This document shows positions 7,777 to 15,975 of a stretch of DNA of 30,234 nt, one piece after another. Made by a program: the position numbers and the translations under genes. Location: NCBI GenBank assembly GCA_046546235.1, contig JBKGYG010000015.1:1-30234 (forward strand). The letters run 5' to 3'. Each line of letters begins with the position of its first letter. Position 1 is the stretch's first letter. Origin of the DNA: JBKGYG01 sp046546235. Its GTDB lineage: Bacteria; Bacillota; Clostridia; Lachnospirales; DSM-24629. The notes beneath the pieces are model-generated. The model was not told the DNA's origin. It saw only the letters and a program-made list of their open reading frames with translations, and searched no databases.

Positions 7777-8448
7777 TCACTCCTCAATTTCTCGACTTTT
7801 AAATAGCTTTAATGATCCTAATAAAGTTAAAGTTATTAGTAGAAATATTACTAGGATAGAGAGTAAAAATTCTAATCCAGAAAACTTAAGATAAAAACTA
7901 CTAGAATCAAATATATTTAATATATTAAAACTAAATAAGGTAAGCATAAATAATATAAAATAAATAATTGCATAGTATTTTATTGCAAAATAGACTATTA
8001 AATAGATACTGCCTATAATGCCTATAGCAATAAATTGAATAGATAATATTGTTGTTATATATAATGAATTAATAGGGGTATTACTTATTAATTGTGTTAA
8101 AAATATTAATATAATTGACCATATATTAAGGGCTAAAATATAGAGAGTCAAAAATAAAAACTTACTTATTACAAATTCCTTTCTTGATACTGGCATATTA
8201 AAAATCAGTGTAGGTACTGTTATAGTGGTATTTAAGATTCCATTATGTTGAAAAAATTGAGCAGATACTATAAGAAAAACTATAAATTCTTGAATAAAAA
8301 TAACTACAAACTGCATTTCAAAGCTAGGTTCATCAAAGTAACTTACTATAATTATAGCTGTATGCAAAGCTAGAAACAAACCAATAAAAATAGAATATAC
8401 TTTAGATTTAATAATAAATAATAAATCAGCTTTTAATAAATATTTCAT
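7777..8448 (-). CDS. ABC-2-type permease subunit, second of three
   Basis: This is a 223-residue membrane protein with about six segments. Its first 35 residues (MKYLLKADLLFIIKSKVYS and on) align with those of the next upstream gene, as does MPVSRKEFVISKFL around residues 85-98 with MPVLRKKYVISKYL. The two are therefore tandem paralogs from duplication, each about half the length of a classic fused permease. It lies 22 bp after the first permease and four bases before the third. The Shine-Dalgarno GAGAGG is ten bases from the ATG, slightly far. It would form the membrane channel together with its paralog and the ATPase. Function beyond ABC export is not determined. Confidence 0.78.
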   Translation of the reverse strand: MKYLLKADLLFIIKSKVYSIFIGLFLALHTAIIIVSYFDEPSFEMQFVVIFIQEFIVFLIVSAQFFQHNGILNTTITVPTLIFNMPVSRKEFVISKFLFLTLYILALNIWSIILIFLTQLISNTPINSLYITTILSIQFIAIGIIGSIYLIVYFAIKYYAIIYFILFMLTLFSFNILNIFDSSSFYLKFSGLEFLLSILVIFLLITLTLLGSLKLFKSREIEE

Positions 8449-8470
8449 AAATCAATAACCTCTCTTTTAA

Positions 8471-9127
8471 TTAAGATTTGTTGAGTGAATTTTCTAACCT
8501 ATCTCTCTTTTTAAATCTTAAAATTGATAAGGGAATAAATAAAGCAAATATCAAAATTATGAGAATAATAGAGATAAAAAAATTGATATTGCTTATATTA
8601 GTTAAATAAATTCGTACTCTATAAACAAAATAAAATTGCATTAAGTAGACAATAATATAGATTAACCAATAGTGTTTCGTTAAAAAGAAACCTAAATAAA
8701 ATAATCCTCCAAGTAACCCTAATACTATAATATTAACTGATAAAATGTAATACAGATTATTAAGTTCAATAGAACTGCCTTTTATTAAGTGATTACCTAA
8801 AACACATAAAACAGACCATACACTAACAAATAGCATATTTATAATCCATATTAGATATTTGCTTATTACATATTTCTTTCTAAGTACCGGCATGCTTAAA
8901 TATAATAATACTTGATTGCCGCTTAAGTTTACTCCTGATAACAAAAATACAATCACTAGTAATAAAAAGGAAATTCCATCAATTAAATCTAATTTTGATT
9001 CTATATTAGGAGCAGAAGTAGATTTTATAACAAGCAATGAATGTAAAAGTATAAAAAAAGTATATAGCCATAAAAAAACTCTGTTCTTAAATAATAATAA
9101 GATGTTTGTTTTAACAAGATATATCAT
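8471..9127 (-). CDS. ABC-2-type permease subunit, first of three
   Basis: This 218-residue hydrophobic protein has about six membrane segments and the loop motif MPVLRKKYVISKYL. It is homologous by eye to the following gene over its length. The ATG at 9127 lies four bases after the ATPase stop; its Shine-Dalgarno AAAGGTGA contains that stop codon, giving tight coupling of ATPase and permease synthesis. With the ATPase it should make an exporter. No substrate can be read from the sequence. Confidence 0.78.
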   Translation of the reverse strand: MIYLVKTNILLLFKNRVFLWLYTFFILLHSLLVIKSTSAPNIESKLDLIDGISFLLLVIVFLLSGVNLSGNQVLLYLSMPVLRKKYVISKYLIWIINMLFVSVWSVLCVLGNHLIKGSSIELNNLYYILSVNIIVLGLLGGLFYLGFFLTKHYWLIYIIVYLMQFYFVYRVRIYLTNISNINFFISIILIILIFALFIPLSILRFKKRDRLENSLNKS

Positions 9128-9131
9128 TTTA

Positions 9132-10001
9132 TCACCTTTCTTTCACAGAAGTGGATTTAGAAAACACCATAATATCTTCTAATGATGGTTTCTCAATGAC
9201 AATTCTATCTCCTAATTGTCTTGATAAAGTTTTACTATGCATAGTTAACGCTTCAAAACAAAAGGAGGTTTGTTTTAGACCATCTAACATATCTTTGTCT
9301 ATGGAGTTAAGTAATTCATTACTTCCCTTTATAATATGGTAAGTTTCTTTTAATTCTTCCATAGATGTTGAGAAAACAATGCTACCTTCATTAATAATTG
9401 TCACATAATCTGCAATACGATCCAAATCACTTGTAATATGAGTTGAGAAAAAGATACTTTTATTCTCATCTTGCATCAAGTCATGAAGCAATTCTAAAAA
9501 CTCTCTTCTAAAAATAGGGTCCAATCCAGCAGTGGGCTCATCCATAATTAATAAATCAGCTTTATGAGATAGAGCAAAAGCAAGTTGGAACTTTGTTTTC
9601 ATACCTTTTGATAATTTAGCTATTTTTTTCTTTGGATTAAGTTCAAAGCGCTCTAAGTATTCATAAAATAGTTCGTTATTCCATTTGCTGTAAAAAGGTC
9701 CCAAGATTTTACCATTGTCTTTAATGCTTAGATTTTCATAAAAATAACACTCATCATAAACAAAACCTATACGGTCTTTAATTTCTCTTTCATACTGCAG
9801 ATGATCTTTACCAAAGACTTTAATATCACCAGAATCTTTATTTAATAAATGCATAATCAACTTAATAGTAGTTGTTTTGCCTGAACCATTAGGTCCTATA
9901 AATCCCATAATATAACCCTTTTTAAGTTCGAAACTTATATCTTTCAATCCAAAATCTTTAAATGACTTATTCACGTTGTTAAGCTCTAATACATTACTCA
10001 T
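9132..10001 (-). CDS. ABC transporter ATP-binding protein (YtrB/BcrA-like)
   Basis: This 289-residue nucleotide-binding subunit drives the three downstream permeases. Walker A is GPNGSGKTT (36-44), signature LSKGMK (130-135), Walker B LLIMDE (150-155), and H-loop His188 in FFSTHIT. The usual Q-loop Gln appears replaced: the segment reads IGFVYDECYFYENLS, with Glu near residue 84, a substitution common in this exporter subfamily. The ATG at 10001 follows GGGAGG by eight bases; the longer reading from 10028 lacks such a site and overlaps gntR. It lies 13 bp after gntR, whose stop codon abuts its ribosome binding site. The gene order GntR-ATPase-permeases matches ytr-type operons that respond to lipid II-targeting antibiotics in Bacillus. 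Confidence 0.93.
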   Translation of the reverse strand: MSNVLELNNVNKSFKDFGLKDISFELKKGYIMGFIGPNGSGKTTTIKLIMHLLNKDSGDIKVFGKDHLQYEREIKDRIGFVYDECYFYENLSIKDNGKILGPFYSKWNNELFYEYLERFELNPKKKIAKLSKGMKTKFQLAFALSHKADLLIMDEPTAGLDPIFRREFLELLHDLMQDENKSIFFSTHITSDLDRIADYVTIINEGSIVFSTSMEELKETYHIIKGSNELLNSIDKDMLDGLKQTSFCFEALTMHSKTLSRQLGDRIVIEKPSLEDIMVFSKSTSVKER

Positions 10002-10014
10002 ATATAATACCTCC

Positions 10015-10389
10015 CTAAACATCTTCAAATAATAATCTTGTCATTTCAATTAATTCTTCCAAAGTAATACCAACTAGATGACATTCTTTTATAATATCTG
10101 TTAGTTGGTTTTCAATAAGTTTTATTCGTTTCTCCTTAATAAAGGCTTGGTTTTGTGCAGCTATATAAAAGCCTTTACCTCTGACAGAATTAACTAATCC
10201 TTCTTTTTCAAGTTCCTCATAGGCCCGCTTAGTAGTAATAACACTGATTTGTAGTTCTTTAGCTAGTTTTCTGATAGAGGGGAGAGCATCCCCTTCTTTT
10301 AATTCGCCAGAAAGAATGTGTTTTTTAACTTGGCTCGTTATTTGCTGATATATTGGTTCTGTGCTGGAATTGGATATAATTATGTCCAT
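10015..10389 (-). CDS. GntR-family repressor, YtrA subfamily
   Basis: This 124-residue regulator has an N-terminal winged helix (about 10-75: EPIYQQITSQVKKHILSGEL, then ALPSIRKLAKELQIS and RAYEELEKEGLV--VRGKGFY) and only a short helical tail of about 45 residues. The small tail is diagnostic of the YtrA group, which regulates adjacent ABC transporter operons and often itself. It is the first gene of the operon. A strong promoter lies just upstream with an inverted repeat overlapping the -10, so autorepression is inferred. The ATG at 10389 has an AGGAGG site. The effector cannot be read from the sequence. Confidence 0.92.
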   Translation of the reverse strand: MDIIISNSSTEPIYQQITSQVKKHILSGELKEGDALPSIRKLAKELQISVITTKRAYEELEKEGLVNSVRGKGFYIAAQNQAFIKEKRIKLIENQLTDIIKECHLVGITLEELIEMTRLLFEDV

Positions 10390-10414
10390 AAAGAGCCTCC
10401 TTTCAATTGTTATT

Positions 10415-10439
10415 ACTGTTTATATTGTATATGCACAGT
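10415..10439. promoter_or_regulatory. Candidate GntR/YtrA operator
   Basis: ACTGT (10415-10419) and ACAGT (10435-10439) form a 25-bp inverted repeat that overlaps the -10 and covers the start region of the operon promoter. The position suits repression by the product of the first gene. Confidence 0.5.
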
Positions 10440-10465
10440 ATAATCAAAATTTGAAAATTTGTCAA
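10437..10465 (-). promoter_or_regulatory. Sigma-A promoter of the gntR-ABC operon
   Basis: On the minus strand TTGACA (10460-10465) and TATACT (10437-10442) are separated by exactly 17 bp. The -35 is a perfect consensus. Confidence 0.85.
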
Positions 10466-10495
10466 GACATATTTTAAAAAAAATATTATGGGAAG

Positions 10496-10524
10496 TTGAC
10501 AGGTTAACACATTAATGATATTCT
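10496..10524 (+). promoter_or_regulatory. Sigma-A promoter of the isc operon
   Basis: TTGACA (10496-10501) and TATTCT (10519-10524) are separated by 17 bp. It is divergent from the gntR promoter, about 30 bp away. Confidence 0.8.
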
Positions 10525-10536
10525 AAGCATAAATAA

Positions 10537-10561
10537 AATCCCTAGTAAAATACTAGGAATT
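10537..10561. promoter_or_regulatory. Palindromic operator candidate for IscR
   Basis: CCTAGTA-AAA-TACTAGG (10541-10557) is a perfect inverted repeat; with flanks the arms reach 11 bases with one mismatch. It starts about 12 bases after the -10, near the transcription start, which suits autorepression by the Rrf2-family gene that follows. Confidence 0.6.
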
Positions 10562-10601
10562 AAAAAATGTAACTTTTGCCTTGCAAGAAAGGAAGTTGAT
10601 T

Positions 10602-11054
10602 ATGAAGTTATCAACAAAGGGAAGGTATGGTTTAAGAGCAATGGTTGATTTAGCCCTTAATAGTAAGGATACAAATGTTCCTATTAATAGTATTTCTGAG
10701 CGTCAAGCTATATCTGAGAATTATCTAGAACAGTTAATTGCTAAGTTAAAAAAAGCAGGATTAGTTAAAAGCACAAGGGGCGCCCAAGGAGGGTACTCTT
10801 TAAATAAGGTTCCAGAAGAGATTACAATAGGTGATATATTAAGAGCGCTAGAAGGAGATCTTTCACCTGTAGAATGTTCCTTGATAAAAGAAGAAATGGA
10901 ATGTGAAGGTGAAGAACAATGTGTAACAAAATACGTATGGAAAAAAATAAGCGATAGTATTAATAAAGTTGTTGATGAAATAACTTTAGAAGATCTTGTT
11001 AAAGAAAATACAAATCTTAATGGTAACGACAAAACAACAAATAAACATTGCTAA
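10602..11054 (+). CDS. iscR: Rrf2-family Fe-S regulator IscR
   Basis: This 150-residue regulator starts MKLSTKGRYGLRAMVDLA and has the winged helix-turn-helix of the Rrf2 family (about 1-80, with TRGAQGGY in the wing). Cys92, Cys101 and Cys107 occur in the region that binds a [2Fe-2S] cluster in IscR proteins. It is inferred to sense Fe-S status and control this operon, whose next genes are iscS and iscU. The ATG at 10602 follows AAAGGAAG; an in-frame earlier start at 10581 lacks a site and adds residues not found in the family. A cysteine-metabolism regulator (CymR) is less likely because CymR lacks the three cysteines. Confidence 0.9.
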   Translation: MKLSTKGRYGLRAMVDLALNSKDTNVPINSISERQAISENYLEQLIAKLKKAGLVKSTRGAQGGYSLNKVPEEITIGDILRALEGDLSPVECSLIKEEMECEGEEQCVTKYVWKKISDSINKVVDEITLEDLVKENTNLNGNDKTTNKHC

Positions 11055-11093
11055 TTAGGGATAATATAAAGTCAATGGTAAGGAGATGATATT

Positions 11094-12275
11094 ATGGATA
11101 AAACAATTTATTTTGATTATGCGGCAACAACCCCAACTAAAAAAGAAGTAGTTGAGGAAATGATACCATATTTTACTCAAGATTTTGGCAATCCATCAAG
11201 TATTTATAGTATTGCTAATAAAAATAAAGAAGCGATTATGAAATCAAGAGATCGAGTGGCAAAAGCTATAAATGCTAATAATAATGAGGTGTATTTTACT
11301 GGAAGTGGCACTGAAGCAGATAACTGGGCTATAAAAGGGATAGCAGAAAGTTACAGAACAAAAGGAAAGCATATAATAACATCTAGGGTTGAGCATCATG
11401 CAGTGTTGCATACTTGTGAATATCTAGAAAAGAATGGCTATGAAGTTACTTATCTTGATGTTGATAAATATGGAATGATTTCAATTGATGATTTAAGAAA
11501 AGCCATTAGAGATGACACTATATTAATTACTATAATGTATGCTAACAATGAAATAGGGACTATACAACCAATTAATGATATTGGAGCAATTGCAAAAGAA
11601 AATAATATTATATTTCATACGGATGCTGTTCAAGCATTAGGTGCTATAGATATTGATGTAAAAGCATCTAATATTGACTTACTAAGTATGAGCGCACATA
11701 AAATCTATGGGCCAAAAGGTGTTGGTGCTCTTTATATTAGAAAAGGTGTTAAAATAAAAGCATTTATACACGGTGGAGCTCAGGAAAAAAGAAGAAGAGC
11801 AGGAACTGAAAATGTTCCAGGAATTGTAGGATTTGCAAAAGCGCTAGAACTGATAGTGGAAAATAGAGAAAAAAATAACGAGAGAATAATAAAGTTAAGA
11901 GATAGACTTATAAAAGAAGTGACTGAGACGGTTCCGCATTGTCACTTAAACGGTCACCCAACAAAAAGACTACCTAATAATGTTAACTTTAGTTTTAGCT
12001 TTATTGAAGGTGAATCATTACTTATTATGTTAGATATGAAAGGAATCTGTGCTTCAAGTGGTTCAGCTTGTACTTCGGGTTCATTAGATCCTTCTCATGT
12101 ATTAATGGCGATAGGGTTGCCTCATGAAACAGCTCATGGATCACTTAGAATAACTCTTGGCGAAGATAGTACGGAGGAAGACATAGATTATTTAATTGAA
12201 GTATTATCACCAATAGTAAAAAGACTAAGAGAAATGTCGCCTTTATATGAAGATTTTGTAAAAAACAATAAATAA
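11094..12275 (+). CDS. iscS: Cysteine desulfurase IscS/NifS
   Basis: This 393-residue PLP enzyme converts cysteine to alanine and passes a persulfide to IscU and MnmA, both encoded downstream. The PLP-binding Lys203 is in SMSAHKIYGPKG, and the active-site Cys326 is on the loop ASSGSACTSGS typical of group I desulfurases. The N-terminus FDYAATTP and GSGTEADNWAI are also family landmarks. The start has an AAGGAGATG site. It is 39 bp after iscR and transcribed with it. The 152-bp gap to iscU is unusually long for such operons and contains a repeat-like palindrome. Confidence 0.97.
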   Translation: MDKTIYFDYAATTPTKKEVVEEMIPYFTQDFGNPSSIYSIANKNKEAIMKSRDRVAKAINANNNEVYFTGSGTEADNWAIKGIAESYRTKGKHIITSRVEHHAVLHTCEYLEKNGYEVTYLDVDKYGMISIDDLRKAIRDDTILITIMYANNEIGTIQPINDIGAIAKENNIIFHTDAVQALGAIDIDVKASNIDLLSMSAHKIYGPKGVGALYIRKGVKIKAFIHGGAQEKRRRAGTENVPGIVGFAKALELIVENREKNNERIIKLRDRLIKEVTETVPHCHLNGHPTKRLPNNVNFSFSFIEGESLLIMLDMKGICASSGSACTSGSLDPSHVLMAIGLPHETAHGSLRITLGEDSTEEDIDYLIEVLSPIVKRLREMSPLYEDFVKNNK

Positions 12276-12356
12276 AAACCAAAGCAGCAGTATTCAACAA
12301 GCATGCAATTTAACTAAATGAAAATCAATAAATTTTAACAAGCTTCAAGCAAGCAA

Positions 12357-12384
12357 TGTAGGGGAGAATCACGATTCGCCCACA
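12357..12384. repeat. Imperfect GC-rich palindrome between iscS and iscU
   Basis: TGTAGGGGAGAATC, then AC, then GATTCGCCCACA forms an imperfect palindrome with TGT/ACA ends. It resembles the short GGGCGAATC/GATTCGCCC elements scattered in intergenic DNA of various bacteria. It is conspicuous by its GC content. Dispersal in this genome is inferred, not seen. Confidence 0.5.
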
Positions 12385-12427
12385 GACAAAAACATATATA
12401 TAATTTAAAAGAAGAGGTGTTGATGAT

Positions 12428-12862
12428 ATGTACACAGAAAAAGTAATGGATCATTTTATGAATCCTAGAAATATGGGAGAAATAGACGATGCAAGTGGAG
12501 TAGGAACAGTAGGTAATGCAAAATGCGGGGATATTATGAGAATATTCCTAGATGTTGAAGATAATGTAGTAAAAGATGTTAAATTTAAGACTTTTGGTTG
12601 TGGTGCTGCTGTTGCTACAAGTAGTATGGCAACAGAATTAGTAAAAGGGAAAACAATAGAAGAAGCCTTAAAAGTAACAAATAAAGCGGTTATGGATGCT
12701 TTAGATGGGCTTCCAAAAGCTAAAGTACACTGTTCGCTCTTAGCTGAAGAAGCTATTCATGCAGCATTGTGGGATTATGCAGAAAAAAATGACATTAAAA
12801 TCGAAGGGTTAAAGCCACCAAAAGAAGATATTCATGATCATGAACACGAAGATGAAGAATAA
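12428..12862 (+). CDS. iscU: Fe-S cluster scaffold IscU
   Basis: This 144-residue scaffold assembles [2Fe-2S] clusters from iron and IscS-derived sulfur. The three ligand cysteines are Cys33 (NAKCGD, with Asp35), Cys58 (TFGCGAA) and Cys102 (KVHCSLLAEEAI). The end is a His/acid-rich tail (HDHEHEDEE) beyond the usual IscU fold, possibly metal-binding. The ATG at 12428 follows GAGGTG. Its partner iscS is upstream and mnmA is 17 bp downstream. The chaperones HscA and HscB are not encoded here, as is usual in clostridia. Confidence 0.96.
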   Translation: MYTEKVMDHFMNPRNMGEIDDASGVGTVGNAKCGDIMRIFLDVEDNVVKDVKFKTFGCGAAVATSSMATELVKGKTIEEALKVTNKAVMDALDGLPKAKVHCSLLAEEAIHAALWDYAEKNDIKIEGLKPPKEDIHDHEHEDEE

Positions 12863-12879
12863 ATAATAGGCGGGATAGA

Positions 12880-13968
12880 ATGAGTGGAAAAAAAGAAAAA
12901 GTAGTAGTTGGTATGTCAGGTGGTGTTGATAGTTCAGTTGCAGCATATTTACTTAAAGAACAAGGATATGACGTAATTGGTGTAACTATGCAGATTTGGC
13001 AAGATGAAGAAAGAGAGTTACTTGAAGAAAATGCAGGGTGTTGTGGGTTAAGTGCAGTTGATGATGCTAGAAGAGTAGCTGCTGCTCTTGATATACCATA
13101 TTATGTTATGAATTTTAAAAATGAGTTTCAAGATAGTGTTATTGATTACTTTATTGAAGAGTATAAAAGAGGAAAAACTCCTAATCCTTGTATAGCTTGT
13201 AATAGATATGTAAAATGGGAGTCTTTATTACAACGTTCTTTACAAATTGGAGCGAAATATATTGCTACTGGACATTACGCTCAAATTGTACAACTTAATA
13301 ACAACAGATATACTTTGAAGAAATCTGCAACATCAAAAAAAGATCAAACATATGCATTATATAATTTAACTCAAGATCAATTGGCTCATACATTAATGCC
13401 AGTTGGGCAATACACTAAAGACGAAATAAGAGAAATAGCTAAAAAAATAAACTTAAGAATAGCAAATAAACCAGATAGTCAAGAGATATGTTTTATTCCT
13501 AACAATGATTATGGAAAGTTTATAGAAGAAAATTTTGATAAAAAAATTGAAAAAGGTGATTTTGTAGACACAGAAGGGAATATAATCGGAAACCATAAAG
13601 GAATTATTCATTATACAGTAGGACAAAGAAAAGGATTAGGAATATCTCTTGGAAAACCTGCTTATGTAGTGGCTATACGACCTGAATCAAATGAAGTAGT
13701 AATAGGAAGCAATGAAGATGTTTTTTCTAAGGAATTAAGAGCAAATAATCTTAATTTTATGTCTATAGAAGATTTGGTGGATGAAATGACTGTTACAGCT
13801 AAAGTAAGATATAGTCATAAAGGTGCTTCTTGTATTATTAAGAGGGTTGGTGAAGATGAATTATATTGTAAGTTTGATAATCCTCAACGAGCAATAACAC
13901 CAGGACAAGCGGTAGTTTTTTATGATGGAGATTATGTTGTTGGAGGAGGAACAATTATAAGGAGCTGA
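12880..13968 (+). CDS. mnmA: tRNA 2-thiouridylase MnmA
   Basis: This 362-residue enzyme thiolates U34 of tRNA-Lys, -Glu and -Gln, using ATP and persulfide sulfur. The PP-loop is SGGVDSS (13-19). Catalytic Cys104 is in TPNPCIACNRYVKW, and Cys204 in PDSQEICFIP makes the persulfide. The C-terminal beta domain (GQRKGLGISLGKPAYVV onward) is complete. Its place behind iscS suggests IscS as the direct sulfur donor. The start has AGGCGGG seven bases upstream. It ends the operon. Confidence 0.97.
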   Translation: MSGKKEKVVVGMSGGVDSSVAAYLLKEQGYDVIGVTMQIWQDEERELLEENAGCCGLSAVDDARRVAAALDIPYYVMNFKNEFQDSVIDYFIEEYKRGKTPNPCIACNRYVKWESLLQRSLQIGAKYIATGHYAQIVQLNNNRYTLKKSATSKKDQTYALYNLTQDQLAHTLMPVGQYTKDEIREIAKKINLRIANKPDSQEICFIPNNDYGKFIEENFDKKIEKGDFVDTEGNIIGNHKGIIHYTVGQRKGLGISLGKPAYVVAIRPESNEVVIGSNEDVFSKELRANNLNFMSIEDLVDEMTVTAKVRYSHKGASCIIKRVGEDELYCKFDNPQRAITPGQAVVFYDGDYVVGGGTIIRS

Positions 13969-13986
13969 TACACAGCTTCTTATATT

Positions 13987-14021
13987 AACTCGTGCAAGAC
14001 TTTTCAAACCTTGCACGAGTT
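13987..14021. terminator. Strong hairpin between convergent mnmA and patatin genes
   Basis: AACTCGTGCAAG (13987-13998) pairs perfectly with CTTGCACGAGTT (14010-14021), 12 bp with an 11-base loop. Neither side has a real T run, so termination may be partial, or the hairpin may protect 3' ends of both transcripts. Confidence 0.6.
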
Positions 14022-14039
14022 GCAATAAAAGACGTAAAA

Positions 14040-15032
14040 TCAAATCCTTGCAAGCAAGTTTGCAATTTCTCTTATTATATGATCATTTTCAGCTACGTAT
14101 CTATAAGAAATATCTTTTAGATTTTTGATGTTTTCCTCAGAAGAATCATCTATATCAGAACTTAAATTATCCAAATGGGGATTTAAACGATATACTCTTA
14201 CATTAGGTGTTTTATTTAACATATAATTAACGCTTCCTTCTTGACCATACATAAAAGAAGACAAAATAGGTATTTGTTTAAAAGGACTCATCCATCCCCA
14301 TAATCCCCAATTTCTTGCATCCTTACAAGAATAAGATCGTTTTACTTTTCCAGTGCCTAAAGATATAAAAATGTATTTATCCGCATTAGGGAATAATTTT
14401 CTAGCTTCAATATAAGCACATAAAGAAGGATTATTAGCAAAAAGGCCTCCATCCACAAAGCAATATTCATTATTGCCATTTATTGATTTTATAAAAGCTG
14501 GGGGGAAATATGTTGGAGCGGCAGTTGCAGCAAGAGCAACATCTTTTAAGTAAAAGTTAACATCTTTATTACTATTGCGATAACTAGGTCTGTTCTTGAA
14601 AAAAAATGGTTCCATTGATTGCATATCAAAAGCAGGAATTATTAGATTAGTTAGAGTATCCTGGAGAGTATTATTTCCTATATAGTATTTAATAATTTCT
14701 CTTATACTATCAGGTTTATATTTTGCTCGGAAAATATTACTAAACATTCGTATTGTTCGCCAGTTGGGGTCGAATATTTTTTTTCCTTCATTTTCATATA
14801 AATTAAGTATTGTTCTAATAGGAGGTTGTTCATAGTTTTGTAATGTAGGAGTAGTTAATAATATTGCAATTAACGAACCTGTAGAAGTTCCTGATATCAG
14901 ATCAAAACATTTATAAAGGGGTTTTTCATTTATTTCTTTTGATATGGTATTTAATATTGAGGATGGTATTATACCTCTAATACCACCACCATCAATAGTA
15001 AGAATTTTAACGACTTTTTTGTTGTTTAACAT
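14040..15032 (-). CDS. Patatin-like phospholipase
   Basis: This 330-residue protein has the patatin hydrolase core: oxyanion loop DGGGIRG (14-20), nucleophile Ser50 in GTSTGS, and catalytic Asp194 in VDGGLFANNP. AATAAPTYFPP and SLGTGK are further family blocks. Such enzymes cleave acyl chains from lipids. No signal peptide is seen, so it is probably cytoplasmic. I choose the ATG at 15032, seven bases after TAGGAG; the GTG at 15050 overlaps that site. The upstream leader can pair with the site. It is 61 bp after the PHP phosphatase gene and could share its transcript. Related proteins act as effectors in CBASS defence, but no cyclase or other defence gene is here. Confidence 0.9.
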   Translation of the reverse strand: MLNNKKVVKILTIDGGGIRGIIPSSILNTISKEINEKPLYKCFDLISGTSTGSLIAILLTTPTLQNYEQPPIRTILNLYENEGKKIFDPNWRTIRMFSNIFRAKYKPDSIREIIKYYIGNNTLQDTLTNLIIPAFDMQSMEPFFFKNRPSYRNSNKDVNFYLKDVALAATAAPTYFPPAFIKSINGNNEYCFVDGGLFANNPSLCAYIEARKLFPNADKYIFISLGTGKVKRSYSCKDARNWGLWGWMSPFKQIPILSSFMYGQEGSVNYMLNKTPNVRVYRLNPHLDNLSSDIDDSSEENIKNLKDISYRYVAENDHIIREIANLLARI

Positions 15033-15079
15033 AGAAAAACTCCTACTCACTTTATTATATAAATATAGTAAATAGGAGT
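15026..15079 (-). promoter_or_regulatory. Possible RBS-masking stem before the patatin gene
   Basis: On the minus strand ACTCCTA (15079-15073) is complementary to TAGGAGT (15045-15039), which is the Shine-Dalgarno of the patatin gene. The loop is 27 bases. Pairing would hide the site and limit translation. Confidence 0.45.
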
Positions 15080-15093
15080 AATTTGTGCGTGTA

Positions 15094-15900
15094 CTAAGGT
15101 ATTTTTATAAATTCAGGTTTTTGATTAACAAATATAGTGTAATATTTAAAACCAATATCTTTAAGTAAAGAATAAATAATTTTGAAATCATAGCATAAAT
15201 GTTCAGGTACATGTGCATCAGAACCAATAGTTATAATTTCTCCACCTAATTCCCGATACCTTTTAATAATCTGGAGATTAGGGTGTGGGAAACCTAATCC
15301 GTATTTTAATCCAGAGCTATTAATTTCAATACCTTTTCCTAAATGTATTAAAGACAATAACAACTTATCTAATATTTCTTTATAAGAATCACAAGTAATT
15401 AATTTATTTTCATAAGGACCATACCTAACAATATAATCTAAATGCCCATATACTTGAAAACTAGAAAAAGCTTTAATATTATTGATTATACTTTTTAAGT
15501 AATAAGAATATGCATTATATTCAGTTTTGTTTTCATAATATCTACCACGATAAGGATCTATTTTATCTATAAGATGAGATGATCCAATAACAAAATCAAA
15601 AGGATAATCATTTAGTAGTTTAGTATAAATATCAGTAAGATCAGGTTGTAATCCTAATTCTACACCAATAAGAATTTCTATTTTTTTTGAGTGTTTTTCT
15701 TTTAAGTATTTTAACTTTTTAAAATAAGTATCAACATCAAACACAAAAGATATATCTTCATTAGGAAAATCAGCATCATAATGATCAGTTATACATATTT
15801 TTTCTAAACCTAAATCTATTGCTTTTTGTATCATAGTTTCAGGAGGTGTATTTGAGTCTCCTGAGAAATTAGTGTGAACATGGTAATCCGAATAAAACAT
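15094..15900 (-). CDS. hisK: PHP-family histidinol-phosphatase (HisK-like)
   Basis: This 268-residue protein belongs to the PHP metal-dependent phosphoesterases. Metal ligands are seen in the order DYHVHTNFSGD (residues 5-15), CITDHYD (36-42), GVELGL, IGSSHLID, GHLDYIVRYG and IGSDAHVPE. This full set with HVHTNFSGD matches the HisJ/HisK group that dephosphorylates histidinol phosphate, the penultimate histidine step. No other his gene is in the window, so another phosphate-ester substrate is possible. The ATG at 15900 has an AGGAGG site. The patatin gene follows in the same direction. Confidence 0.85.
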   Translation of the reverse strand: MFYSDYHVHTNFSGDSNTPPETMIQKAIDLGLEKICITDHYDADFPNEDISFVFDVDTYFKKLKYLKEKHSKKIEILIGVELGLQPDLTDIYTKLLNDYPFDFVIGSSHLIDKIDPYRGRYYENKTEYNAYSYYLKSIINNIKAFSSFQVYGHLDYIVRYGPYENKLITCDSYKEILDKLLLSLIHLGKGIEINSSGLKYGLGFPHPNLQIIKRYRELGGEIITIGSDAHVPEHLCYDFKIIYSLLKDIGFKYYTIFVNQKPEFIKIP

Positions 15901-15975
15901 AGTTAACCTCCTAATTTGTGAATGTTACTATTATATATTTCAAGCACTATATTTAACATTAATTCTTTATGTAAT

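Noticed and set aside
14040..15900. Patatin plus phosphatase as a CBASS-type defence pair
   Set aside because: Patatin effectors need a nucleotide cyclase partner. The neighbour is a PHP histidinol-phosphatase-like enzyme, and no cyclase, HORMA, E1/E2 or sensor gene lies nearby.
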